From contig NZ_ATYM01000003.1 of assembly GCF_000427685.1 (NCBI RefSeq), positions 62,001 through 126,000 of the forward strand: DNA of 64,000 nt, read 5' to 3'. The notes below the pieces were generated by a model. That model worked only from the letters and a program-made list of their open reading frames with translations. It was not told the DNA's origin and ran no database searches. Both the position numbers and the translations under genes were made by a program. This stretch comes from Haloplanus natans DSM 17983 (GTDB lineage: Archaea; Halobacteriota; Halobacteria; Halobacteriales; Haloferacaceae). Below, piece after piece: positions 52,797-62,500 of this stretch (positions are counted from its first letter, which is position 1; every line of letters begins with the position of its first letter).

Positions 52797-53424
52797 ACAC
52801 CACGTTTCTGGTGAAATAACTTGAGGTTTTCCCCTACACACGCACACCACGTTTCCGGTGAAACTGGGTGAGAGCGCGTCTACACTGCACGTGAAACGGG
52901 GGTTGTCGTCCACGAGAAAAGAGGTCGAAGCGAGGAAGATACGCATGCGCGGCCTCACGAGAGCGAACCTGACGAGAACCTGATTACGGGAATCCACCCT
53001 CGATAGGGGCGGTTCGACTGAATCAAGTAGAACACCGAAGCGACGACCTTCGCTTCGTTCTTTGGTCAGCGATGGAGTCACTGGAAGGTAAGCACGGATA
53101 GATAATAAACCCTCGTCAGACATATGATGTAAATCTGAACGATCTCGTTCCAGTATCTCTCGGTGTCGGTTTCATCGGAAACACGGTGTGTTCACAACGG
53201 GGTTCGTCATCAGTACTCCGTGGATTCGCATGACTTATCGGCTGTATCCCGCGTTCGTGGTTCTCTGATCCGTCGGCAGAGTCGTGAGCTGTGCTGCGAT
53301 TCATATCCTCCCTGTCGACTGGAGTCACATTTCACCGGAAACCCGGTGTGTGTGTGCGGAGTTTTGCGAGTTGACTCAACCAATCAGTCCGTGACTAGTC
53401 TCGATTCACCGGAAACCCGGTGTG
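52797..53424. repeat. Origin region 2, right side: five Orc1/Cdc6 repeats
   Basis: Repeats at 52797-52815 (ACACCACGTTTCTGGTGAA), 52843-52863, 53170-53190 (TTTCATCGGAAACACGGTGT), 53330-53352 and 53405-53424 (TTCACCGGAAACCCGGTGTG). No gene is supported between 52790 and 53446, so this is the likely start site of replication 2. Confidence 0.8.
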
Positions 53425-53446
53425 TCTTCACGAGGCGATACTGAAG

Positions 53447-53824
53447 TCACTCTCGCGGATTCACAGGAGCGATATATTCGTTTTTCCAGGAATCGCCCTC
53501 CCTCCATTGAAAATAGTAATAACGATATCCCGGCTTTGTCTCCTTCACCGTGATGTACGCTCCACTCGTCGGGACACCTTCATAATCCTCTGGATTCGTC
53601 GAGATCTCGCGCTCGTTTAGCTCTTCGAGTTCTTCCTCATCGACTTCGTCCTCTGCTCGTCGACGCTCGAGTTCTTCTTGTCGCTGTCGACGTTTCCCTT
53701 CCGCCAGATCAGCCGCGTACGTCGCGACTGCTTCCAGCCGTTCTAGGGATTGGTTCTCGAGTGGTTCGCGAAGATACTTCGGCAACTCCGGTGCGGGCGG
53801 TTTCTCCGGGATGTCCTCGGCCAT
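53447..53824 (-). CDS. DUF6788-like protein of replication module 2
   Basis: A 125-residue protein from MAEDIPEKPPAPELPKYLRE. It is homologous to the gene at 36940 in its N-terminal PPAPxLPxYL region and its C-terminal GYRYYYFQWREGDSWKNEYI, but has lost the Cys cluster and has a longer charged coiled coil in the middle (EELERRRAEDEVDEEELEEL). The start codon lies 2 bp from the inverted repeat GTTACCCCACAA, whose spacer contains the likely TATA box, so self-repression is expected. Two more copies of the repeat lie at 51370 and 15940. Confidence 0.72.
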   Translation of the reverse strand: MAEDIPEKPPAPELPKYLREPLENQSLERLEAVATYAADLAEGKRRQRQEELERRRAEDEVDEEELEELNEREISTNPEDYEGVPTSGAYITVKETKPGYRYYYFQWREGDSWKNEYIAPVNPRE

Positions 53825-53825
53825 A

Positions 53826-53866
53826 GTTACCCCACAACGAACTGTCATATGAATTTGTGGGGTAAC
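53826..53866. promoter_or_regulatory. Module-2 inverted repeat at the DUF6788-like start
   Basis: Perfect 12-bp arms GTTACCCCACAA (53826-53837) and TTGTGGGGTAAC (53855-53866), 17-bp spacer with an AT-rich ATTCATATG. Confidence 0.72.
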
Positions 53867-54002
53867 TTCGAGATTCGACGATGTCCACTCCCCGTTATCG
53901 ATGTGTAAACTACGGCATTACTCCGTGTTCCGGCTGATTCCTCGATTTTAGATATTCGACGAACATGGATGGAATCCCGAATCGGCAATAACACTCGTTG
54001 AG

Positions 54003-55388
54003 CTATTCGATGATATCGCTCGGTGTGAACAACGAGAGATCGTCTCGTTCGGCAGCAGTACTGCGAAGCCCGTCGGAGAACCCGGAGCGACAGAAACAGC
54101 AGTAGTAATACGTCGGCTCTTCACCGCCACCCGGCGACCACTGGACCTCCTGGGTGGTCCGTTCGAGATCAGCGAGATCGCCTTCGGTCATCTGCCGTGT
54201 CGTGTATTTGCACTCGCCGGCGACGAGTGTCCCGTCGCTTCCGAGTCCGACGACGTCGAGTTCGTGATTGCGATGCCACCAGTAGCCCATCCCTTGGTAC
54301 GTCTTCGGGAGTAGCGACGGGAGGGCGTTCTGACAGACGATCTCGAACATCGGCCCCATGTAGTCCGTGAACGTCGGCTCGACGAGTTCCTCGTAGGCCG
54401 CGTCACCGAGCTGGACGAGCTTCCCGGTCTGTCCGTAGACGTAGCGGAACCAGAATCGAAAGAGCGGTTCCTTCAATCGATACCGACTCTTGCGCGTCGC
54501 GTTCGGGTTCGCCGTGACTGGGATGTCCCGCTCGACGAGCCGTAGCCGACGGAGTTTCGAGAGATACGACCCCAGGCTGTTCGAGTCGACGCCGGCGAAG
54601 CTGGCGATTTCGCTGGTTTCGCGATTCCCGGTGGCGATCGCCCGGAGAATCGTGTAGTAGGTCTGTGGCTCGCGGATGCCGAACTCGGTCCGCAACAGGA
54701 ACTCCGGTTCATTGTGCAGGACGCCGTGTTCCGAGAGGATGCGTGCCTGGATGTTCTCAGCGAGCGTCGCGGACGGATCGAGCGCACGGAGGTAGTACGG
54801 CGTCCCCCCGAAGACGCCCCACGACTGGATCGTCGTGTCCGGGTCGTCCCCCGGATAGAACTGCCTTGCGTCGTCGATCGACAGTGGCGGGAGATCGACC
54901 GCGCCCGTTCGTCGCCCGTACAGCGGACTGCCGCCACCGAGGACCTTCTCCTCCATGACGCTGATCGACGAGCCGACGAGGACGAGTGTCATGCTCGTGT
55001 CTTCGAGCTGGGTGTCCCAGACGCGCTGGATCTTCGAGGGTAGTGCCTCGTTGGACTGGACGACGTACGGGAACTCGTCGAGGACGACGACCGCGTCCTG
55101 TCGTCCCAGCGCACGCAGGAGTGCCTCCCAGTCGCGCTGGATGTCCTCGAGGAGGGGGAACGTCTCGCTGGCAGTCGTAACGAAATCGGCGAGTTGTACC
55201 TCAGGGGTTTCCTCGGTCGCCTGCCAGTAGACGGCATCGTCGATATCGGCTGTCGCCTCACGAACGAGGGCGCTCTTTCCGAGTCGGCGCCGCCCGTAGA
55301 TGACGAGCAGTTCAGCTTGCTCACTCTGGAATGCTTTCCGAAGTGTCTCGAGTTCGTCCGCTCGATTGACGAACCGTCGCTGTGTCAT
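54003..55388 (-). CDS. Archaeal STAND-type ATPase with DUF234 nuclease-like domain
   Basis: A 461-residue protein with Walker A GRRRLGKS (32-39), Walker B VVVLDEFPYV (about 100), a wHTH (about 255-300, RETSEIASFAGVDSNSLGSY) and a C-terminal DUF234 region with a PD-(D/E)XK-like core HELDVVGLGSDGTLVAGECK. This is the archaeal MNS-clade ATPase family, thought to act in defence or as selfish modules. It stands alone, so a role in plasmid stability or defence is inferred only. Confidence 0.87.
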   Translation of the reverse strand: MTQRRFVNRADELETLRKAFQSEQAELLVIYGRRRLGKSALVREATADIDDAVYWQATEETPEVQLADFVTTASETFPLLEDIQRDWEALLRALGRQDAVVVLDEFPYVVQSNEALPSKIQRVWDTQLEDTSMTLVLVGSSISVMEEKVLGGGSPLYGRRTGAVDLPPLSIDDARQFYPGDDPDTTIQSWGVFGGTPYYLRALDPSATLAENIQARILSEHGVLHNEPEFLLRTEFGIREPQTYYTILRAIATGNRETSEIASFAGVDSNSLGSYLSKLRRLRLVERDIPVTANPNATRKSRYRLKEPLFRFWFRYVYGQTGKLVQLGDAAYEELVEPTFTDYMGPMFEIVCQNALPSLLPKTYQGMGYWWHRNHELDVVGLGSDGTLVAGECKYTTRQMTEGDLADLERTTQEVQWSPGGGEEPTYYYCCFCRSGFSDGLRSTAAERDDLSLFTPSDIIE

Positions 55389-55577
55389 ACCTCCGCTTCT
55401 GTACGCGAGAGAATAATACTGGCGATTATCTAAACCACGATTTTGTTAATCGTGATTTTGTTCCTGTCTGTGCCGACAACGAACTGCTACAGCATTGAGA
55501 TTCGATACAGCGGTACTCAGTCGGTTCAAGTGGTTCGCTTTTCGACGAAATGCTTACCACCGAATTGGATAGTTCGT
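55389..55577. other. Intergenic region
   Basis: Contains the promoter side of the ATPase gene (AT-rich 55430-55460, with TTTTGTTAATCGTGATTTTG). No gene is recognised. Confidence 0.3.
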
Positions 55578-56000
55578 CTATGTGGAGCCGTCACGGAACC
55601 GCTCTAATGGGACATCGGAGACTTCGTCGTAGTCGTCGTCACCGTCGATCAAGAGCGTCGCCTCGACCTCTTCAGCGGTCGCCAGTGCAAAGGAGTCACC
55701 GAGCGCCGGGTTGTCCCTAAGGGTGTTCTCTGAGGCCTCCTGCTATGAGCCAGCGACCTCCACGGTCTCGATTCCGATATCGGTGAGCCAGTCGAGATAC
55801 TCGTCAGCGGTGGTTCGGTCGTACTTCCGGGCGATAGTGTAGCGGATTTCGGCGAGGTTCACGCAGCTGGCGTAGCCGGCGGTGTCCTCGACGGCTACTG
55901 CGTCGAGATACTCCTCAACCACGTCGCTCCCGGGTTCATCATCAGCGTGTGCGATCAGCGGCTCAGCGTCAAAGACGACGCTGTCAGGGACCACGATCAC
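55578..56000 (-). pseudogene. vapC: VapC-type PIN toxin with in-frame amber
   Basis: Residues 1-85 (VVFDAEPLIAHADDEPGSDV, SCVNLAEIRYTIARKY) form the first part of a VapC PIN domain with its first acidic residue D11 and NLAE. A TAG at 55743-55745 follows VAGS, then the same frame continues with NPALGDSFALATAEEVEATL (third acidic position) and ends at 55578. Family members run through this point. The toxin should therefore be truncated. The partner antitoxin gene lies upstream with its stop 14 bp away. Confidence 0.75.
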
Positions 56001-56014
56001 TCCTCCGAGGGGAA

Positions 56015-56290
56015 CTACGCGTCACGTTCCTCTCGATCCTGTTCGCGCTTCTCTTGGAGGATCTCGGTTGCGGGTCTGTCGGTGGACGCTTCGCTGCGGG
56101 CGGCAAAGCCGCGTATCTCATCCGGCGAGCGGACGTGTTCGACGATCACCTCGTCGCCCTCTGTCTCCCGGAACAGCACCTTTCCGGGAGCCTCGATCCC
56201 GAGCTTCTCGCGGAACCGCTTCGGAATGGTCGCCTGACCGTGCTTGGTGACAGCAACGACTTCCTTTTCAGAGTTATTCCGGACGGTCAC
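56015..56290 (-). CDS. AbrB-type antitoxin (VapB-like)
   Basis: A swapped-hairpin AbrB/SpoVT domain: EVVAVTKHGQATIPKRFREK, LGIEAPGKVLFRE, then a toxin-binding tail (SPDEIRGFAARSEASTDRPA). It pairs with the VapC gene downstream. The start is uncertain: the GTG at 56290 gives VTVRNNSEKEVVAV, but the codons before EVVAV belong to a beta-helix protein fused in frame, so the native start is probably lost. Confidence 0.7.
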   Translation of the reverse strand: MTVRNNSEKEVVAVTKHGQATIPKRFREKLGIEAPGKVLFRETEGDEVIVEHVRSPDEIRGFAARSEASTDRPATEILQEKREQDREERDA

Positions 56291-56478
56291 GTCCTCAAGA
56301 GTGACGTTCTCGGCCCCGACCTGCACGCCGTCCCTCCCGCTCCCGCTCTGGGTGAGGTTCCGAACGACCGAGTGGTCCGCCTCGATTTTGACTCCGGTTC
56401 TCGCGTTGTTCCGAACCGTGGCATGTCGGATCGTCGCCGTGGAGTCGACCTGAACACAGTTAATTGTTATCAGACAGA
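56291..56478 (-). pseudogene. Beta-helix (PbH1/NosD-like) fragment fused to the antitoxin frame
   Basis: In frame with the AbrB gene lie ATIRHATVRNNARTGVKIEA and GVQVGAENVTLEDVTVRNN, two coils of a right-handed parallel beta-helix as in surface NosD-like proteins. There is no start codon and an AT-rich junction sits at 56460-56490. It is a rearrangement product. Confidence 0.55.
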
Positions 56479-56516
56479 AAATTTAAAAAAGTTTTGCAAT
56501 CGATTCTGACTACGTC

Positions 56517-56868
56517 TTGTCGTCGGGACGCACGTTCGCCAGCCGCATCGCGTTGCCCGTCACCGCGAGGCTCATGCCCATGTCGCCAATGACGACGGCG
56601 CGGACGACGCTCACGAGGCCAAGTGGCGCGCCCGCTGCGAGGACAGGCTTCACGCCCAGCGACCATTCACGCCCAGCGACGACCAGACGTTCGTCTTGAT
56701 AACGCGGCTGGCCCGACGCGAGAGGTGACGAGGTACGGAAACCGAGTGAGGTCGTCACCCATCAGCGCCACGTCCGGCGTCTCGATGGCGGTGTCGGTGT
56801 CCGCAGCGCCCATGGCGACGCCCACCGTCGCCGCCGCGAGCGCGGGGGCGTCGTTGACGCCCCACTAT
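56517..56868 (-). pseudogene. C-terminal fragment of a heavy-metal P-type ATPase
   Basis: [20 protein letters not shown] (the hinge motif of P1B ATPases), [24 protein letters not shown] and GDMGMSLAVTGNAMRLANV follow in order but in different frames. A tandem duplication around CGCTGGGCGTGAA (56655-56685) causes one frameshift. The N-terminal pump domains are missing. Confidence 0.75.
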
Positions 56869-56950
56869 GATGCCGTATTCGTTGAGAATCTTAACATCAG
56901 AGGGATGCTCGAATCCCCTGAGAACGCGCGTAACAAAGCCAAAGTCGGGA
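56865..56950 (+). pseudogene. tnpB: TnpB RuvC-II fragment
   Basis: [20 protein letters not shown] followed by NARNKAKVG is the RuvC-II neighbourhood of a third TnpB lineage, about 28 residues long, cut on the left by the P-type ATPase remnant and on the right by an IS6 element. Confidence 0.6.
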
Positions 56951-57571
56951 CCCTGTTCAGATTAGTTGATGCCATGCGAAGGCGAACGATTGAAACCACT
57001 CGCTTACAGTTTCCAACCTGGCATCGCTAAAACAATTCGAGAAACTAGTAGTTCCACGTTCCATCTTATAATAATATGTTTGACACTGTTCAGATTTCCG
57101 TGGGGTTCGTGTCTGAAATCGAGGCCGTGGCGACGGCACGCGTCGTTCAGTAGTGTCGTGCTATTGACAAGAAACACGGCGTCGTCAACGCCGTGTTTCT
57201 CACGCAATTCTCAAAAAACGAGTAGGCGGTGACGTTCGTTCTGGTCGGTTCGAGCTTTGCATGGTGTAATCTGTTCGTTTCTGAATCGACCGCGGCGTAC
57301 AGCCAATACTGCTCGTCGTTGAGTCGGATCACCGTCTCATCAACCGCACCGTGATCCAGATTCTGACTCTCTTCGGGCTGTAGATCGGCGTTGTGCACCC
57401 AGTTGTGAACGGTGAATCGTGCCCTCTCAACACCAAATATTTCAAGAATAGAGATAGTATCCGAAAGTGATAGTCTAACAAGATAGAGCTGAATACCGAG
57501 CTTTATCAACAATTACAGTGTTGTCTCTCGTTCCACAAAGTCTACTTCGATCCAGCCGATACATCCGTTGA
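56950..57571 (-). pseudogene. IS6-family (ISH14/15-like) transposase, decayed
   Basis: Pieces in successive frames match an IS6-type transposase: GWIEVDFVERETTL, a TAA stop, then LIKLGIQLYLVRLSLSDTIS, DETVIRLNDEQYWLYAAVDS (first DDE Asp), REKHGVDDAVFLVN, GLDFRHEPHGNLNSVKH and RGTTSFSNCFSDARLETVSE. At least two frameshifts and one nonsense codon. A GTTCAGATTAGTTG end sequence lies at about 56959. Confidence 0.72.
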
Positions 57572-57981
57572 AGCTAGCGTTTTCAGGAATGAACAACGTA
57601 GAAAGCGCTACGCCTCATCTTCAATCCGTATCTGAACACGAGCAGCGACCGAACCGAGTGTTTAAGATGTTCTATAACGGACTAAGCGCCAACCGAGGCG
57701 ATAAATTTGCCCGACCTCAACGAGATAGCATCGGAATTAGCCCTCTCGTCGTGGAAGGCGCCCCTTTCATTAGACGGACGGGATGCAGGGCACAAACGGG
57801 AACTCCGTCCTCCCGTCTTTACGACGAGGAAGAAGAGCAATACTAGCGTGGCACTGCCAGCATTCCCTCGGGAATGTTGACCGGTAACTCTCCCAAATGA
57901 GCCGGCCCCCGCTCGTGGGAAACCCCGCGGTTTAGGATGGTGAGGATATCACCCGGGTGCATACACAGACACTAACACCAA
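57572..57981. other. Gene-poor stretch with possible TnpB tail remnant
   Basis: An open frame at 57568-57846 ends with VVEGAPFIRRTGCRAQTGTP and RLYDEEEEQY, which resembles the tail of some haloarchaeal IS605-type proteins more than a free gene. No promoter or start is convincing. Confidence 0.3.
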
Positions 57982-58050
57982 TTGATGGCTCCTACAGGCC
58001 AAGAAGTAGACAACACTGACAATCTCCGTGCGAATCATCGGTTCGCACCC

Positions 58051-59403
58051 ATGCGTCGCGAGCGGTGCCGACGGCTCGATGCGACGGCGTCCACCCGGAG
58101 CCCACGTGTTCGACGCATTATGATTGCGGCCGCACTCGCTGTCCTCGTCGCGACTGCTGGCTGCGGGCAGATCCTGAACAAGCCAGAATCGGCCGCCGTG
58201 GCCGGGAACAGCGACCCGATCGAAGCGACCGGGACGCCGTCCACTGCGACGGCTACCTTCACATCTGCCGCGGCTGGTGATAACGACGGACTTGCCCCTG
58301 ACCGCGAACGGCAACTCGGCACGAATCCACACATAGCTGATACCGATGGAGACGGACTCGACGACGGCGCCGAACTAGCAAACGGCACGGACCCGCTGGT
58401 TGCGGACTCGGACGCCGATGGACTCGCCGACGGCGCCGAGCTGGCAAACGGCACGGACCCCTTGGCGAACGACACCGACGGCGATGGCCTTCTTGACGCG
58501 GCCGAAGTGGCGAACGCTACCGACCCGACGGTTGCTGACACGGACGCTGACGGGCTATCTGACGGACGCGAACGTGAACTAGGGCTGAATGCAACCGCTG
58601 CCGACACGGACGGTGATGGACTCACCGATGCCACGGAGGTCAATGGTCCGACCGACCCCACATCGAACGATACCGATACTGACGGGCTCGCGGACGGTCG
58701 AGAACTCGCTCTCGGAACCGATCCGACAGCTCCAGACACCGACGGTGACGCGCTGCTTGATGGATGGGAAGTGGCGAACCGGACCCCAGATGGCGTTCCC
58801 CTCCGGCAGGCTGATCCCCTTCATAAGGACCTCTACGTGATGGTCTCGCGCTCTGCCGACGCGTGGGCCTTTCGGGAGGAAGAGCGCACGCAGATTCGTG
58901 GCGTGTTCATGAAGATGTCCGTCTCGAACCCCGATGGCGACAGTGGTATTACCGTTCACTTCGCTGAGGGATCGCGACTCCAGATCCGGAAGCCATTCAA
59001 TGATAAGGGGCACGCCAGGCGGGCGCTCAGACAGAACTCCACCGAGTCGGTCATCGGCCCGCGAGCCGGCGTCTACCACCACGTGGTGCTCATGCGCATC
59101 ACCGAACACGCTGACTTCGATACGTACGCCGCGACCCCGGGCCGACGCCTCTTGATTGACGAGGACGAACGGTCGTTCAACGGTGGCTCTCTCTCTTACC
59201 GTGATCGGCTGATCGTGCGTGGCCTGGTCCAGAATATCGCCGGTAAACCCAACAAGACCTACCAACATCCGGATAAAAGTCGATTCACCACGCAGGGATG
59301 GACGGCCTACGAGCCCGATGACTTACGTGCGAACGAGTACCTTCCGTCTCACATTTCAGAAAAACTCAGTCGCGACGGATTCGCGACTACCGCAAACGAC
59401 TAG
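58051..59403 (+). CDS. Secreted lipoprotein with calcium-binding TSP3-type repeats
   Basis: A signal segment SPRVRRIMIAAALAVLVATAGC with a lipobox before the Cys and an RR pair suggests Tat export and lipid anchoring. Residues about 80-240 hold six to seven DTDGDGLxDxxE(L/V)xxGTDP repeats, the thrombospondin type 3/EF-hand-like calcium-binding unit. The C-terminal 190 residues (DPLHKDLYVMVSRSADAWAF, MRITEHADFDTYAATPGRRL) form an unnamed, zincin-like-looking domain. I chose the ATG at 58051. One at 57982 would add 23 residues before the signal. It faces the large surface protein gene. Confidence 0.78.
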   Translation: MRRERCRRLDATASTRSPRVRRIMIAAALAVLVATAGCGQILNKPESAAVAGNSDPIEATGTPSTATATFTSAAAGDNDGLAPDRERQLGTNPHIADTDGDGLDDGAELANGTDPLVADSDADGLADGAELANGTDPLANDTDGDGLLDAAEVANATDPTVADTDADGLSDGRERELGLNATAADTDGDGLTDATEVNGPTDPTSNDTDTDGLADGRELALGTDPTAPDTDGDALLDGWEVANRTPDGVPLRQADPLHKDLYVMVSRSADAWAFREEERTQIRGVFMKMSVSNPDGDSGITVHFAEGSRLQIRKPFNDKGHARRALRQNSTESVIGPRAGVYHHVVLMRITEHADFDTYAATPGRRLLIDEDERSFNGGSLSYRDRLIVRGLVQNIAGKPNKTYQHPDKSRFTTQGWTAYEPDDLRANEYLPSHISEKLSRDGFATTAND

Positions 59404-59551
59404 TGGGCCCGTCGCGGCCGTCAGCGTCTCGCCGCCCACGTACACGGGCCCGTCAACATGGACGTAGTCTCCCGGCGATGCTCTTGCGGTGAGTGATTCC
59501 CGCGACTTTAGGCGCGGGAGGAGATCAAACTGAACCCGGGCGACACGGTGA
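59404..59551. other. Convergent intergenic region with protein and IS remnants
   Basis: On the minus strand 59404-59480 encodes PGDYVHVDGPVYVGGETLTA, a fragment of another secreted protein. A hairpin TCCCGCG/CGCGGGA (59498-59519) followed by GGAGATCAA resembles IS605 ends. Confidence 0.4.
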
Positions 59552-62500
59552 CTACCGGCGTCGATACAGTAGTGCTCCCCCAGCCGTTATGACCGCTAAA
59601 ACGAGCACACCAAGAAGGAGTGGAGCCACCCCGGCGGGTTCGGACTGGCTTGGCGCGACTGCTGTCGGTGACGACTGTGAGGCAGCCGTCGGTTGGGGAG
59701 TGGTATCGTCGGATTCTGCTGTCGACTTCGTCGCGTCCGACTCGCGGTCGTCCGGAACTGGGCTCACCGTCTCTGATGCCGGCGTCGGCGGCGTTGCTGG
59801 AGCATCTGTGGCAGTCGCTGTCGGCTCCTCACCGGTGTCGCTACCGACGCCATCATCGTCCTCAACAGAGTCATCCGGCGCGGTCTCATCATCCGTTTCC
59901 GGAGGGTTATCCGATGAAGATCCGGAGTCGCCGTCGGTCGTCTCTTCGGGGGAGTCTCCGTCGTGGGAGGTAGATGATTCATTGCCACTCGTCGATTTAC
60001 CCACCGCAAATACCGACAGCCCTGGTGAGCGAGCTTCGAATCGCTCACTCCCGCCTGTCGGACCAAGGTACGTCGTTTCGAGTGCGGTCCATGCCCCGTC
60101 GTGATAGCGATAGAGTACGATCGACTCAGGTGTCGAGACGGTGTCGGCAACGATCGTGAATTCGAAGATGACATGATTGATCGCGTCCTCGGGGACGGAC
60201 TCGTTGATCCAGAGGTACGCCGACGCGCCCTCTAGCGTGGGGGCCGACCCCGAAGTCGGCGATACAGTTACCTCGGCTTCGACAGTTACATTCCGCGTCG
60301 CTGAGAGGCGCAACTGCGTCAACTCCGTCTCTGTGTCCGGATGGGTCGTCCCATTCATTCCTTCGAGAGAGACATTTAATGGCTTCGTCGGTGTCACTTG
60401 ACGCTCGATAATAGTTGTCTCACTGGTTTCCGTGATCGTTGGTTGCCCTCCGATGTCCGTTTCGGAGGTGACAGTTACGTCCGCACTGTCGGTGACGATG
60501 GGAGCCGAACTCGTCGTTGTTCCATCCGACCGGAGCGGCTCGCCGACCGTTCCGTCATCGACACGATGGAGTCGTGCAACGAGCGTTCGGTTCGTCCGAA
60601 GCGCAGCCACCTCGTCGGCAGACGACCGCTGTTGGTCGAGCGTGACGGTCACGTTCGTCTGTCGTCCGGGCCCAAGTGTCACCGAACGACCAATACGGGC
60701 ACCGATGTCGGCCGTGCTATCGTCCGGAGACGCATCGGTATAGATGACGACGGCGTAGGCCCCACCGGTGTACGTGGTACTCTCGACGACGACGGTGGTG
60801 GTGCCGTTCGCGACCCGACGGTCGCCGAACCGCAGCGCTGCCATGGGTGTCGCATCACTCGGTGTGGGATCCACCGCGGCTGCACGCTTGGCGGAGTCGA
60901 GATAGGTTCCCTCGCCGGAGAGCGCAACGTCGAGCACAGCGTCAGTAAACGCTGGCGTCCCCGGCGTCAGTCCAGCGGACCGGGCCTGTTGGCGGGCCTC
61001 TGCTCGCGTCTCCAGATCGAGGTCGGCCACCGTCGCTCGCTCGCTCGGATACTCGGGGTCATAGAACGTCTGTGGGCTGTCTCCACCATCGTAGTCGAAC
61101 AGCGATGTCGGTCCAGTCACGCGATAGACTGTCCGGTACAGCCCGTACAGCGTCTCAAACGGCACAGGCCTCTGGAGGGCCGTCCCGTTCGGGTACGCGA
61201 TATCGTCACGAGCGTTGCCATTCGGACTCCCGAGGAGACCATCCACGTCGGCCCTACGGCTCCCATCCAGCGTGAGGGCTGCATCAACCCGCGTTGCCCA
61301 GACATCGACAGTGAGGCGTTCGGGCGCAGTCGTGTCTGCCCTTTCTGACGCCGTGTAAGCAATGGTATAGGTCCGGCCATTCGAGTCGCGAGTAATACGC
61401 CCCGATCCAATGCGTACCGACTCACCGGCGGCAAGCGAGCGTGCTGTGCCGTTCACGGTCAGTACCTCATCGTCTCGCGCGTCGATCGTGACGACGCGAC
61501 CGTCGAGGCGCGTGGCCACGGCCGACACCACGCTGACCGGCGCGCCCGGGACAGGGCGCAGGCGAGCTTGGACCGCCCGCGAGCCGGTCGGGTCCTTGGC
61601 GAGGACGAACTCGCCGGCCGCCTGAAAGTCGTAGCTCACGCCGTCGAAGGTCGTGAAGTGGCCGTGTCCGGTGGCCGCCGCCGTCGCGTTGGCGTCGATT
61701 GGGAGAGCACTCCCTTCAGCGATCCGTTCGACCACAACGTCGTCGAGTTGCGTGGTAAACTCGCCGCTGCGAACGGTGACAGCCGACGGTGCGCTCTCGT
61801 CGTGCCGGGCAGCACGCGTGGTCGTCCCGCGTGACTCACCGTTGATCTCGTACGTGATCGTCACCATCCCGTCGCTGTGCGTGTACTCGACCGTCACATT
61901 GTTCCACGCCCCGACGCGGTACGCCCCGAGATCCATACCGCTCCCGGTGACCATCCCGCTGGGCCGAAACGTGAGCAGTCTCAGGCCGTCGCCGGCCGTC
62001 CCGTCATCGGTCGCCGTCCGCAGCTCGATCGCTGCATTGTACGCGTGACAGCCGACCTGTCCGTTCGTGGTCGGTCGGATGCTGAACGAGAGTTCGGTCG
62101 TTCGTGCGTCCGTCTTCGCCCCTGTGTCCGTCCCCGCCTCGCTCTCTCTTATCGAGCGCTCCGCAACGGCTTCCTGACAGCCGCCCGCCGAGCCACTCAC
62201 TTCGAAGGCGCGATCGCCGCTGGCGGCTGGGGCGTCGACGACTCGCTGCGTGCCGTTCCCTGTAGCAGTCCAGTTCGCCGGGGAGCCGTTGACTGGCGTG
62301 GATTCGAAGCCAGTGTCGAGTACTGTCTCCGTGGTCGTTGCAGCATCCGCCTCAACGTCGAGCGTTCGAGTGGCGTTGACTTGCGCTCCCGTGCCCGTGA
62401 CGACTGTTACCGTCGTCGCGTATCGTCCCGGTGTACGATACGTATGCCTCGTGGTCGGGACGGACGTGGTTACGTCGGTCGTCCCGTCTCCGTCGACGTC

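Noticed and set aside
42869-55745. Idea that TAG is a sense codon (for example pyrrolysine) in this organism
   Set aside because: Several normal genes in the window end with TAG at the expected family length (for example the PLD/NTPase gene at 6407 and Orc1/Cdc6-1 at 39184), so TAG is used as a stop.
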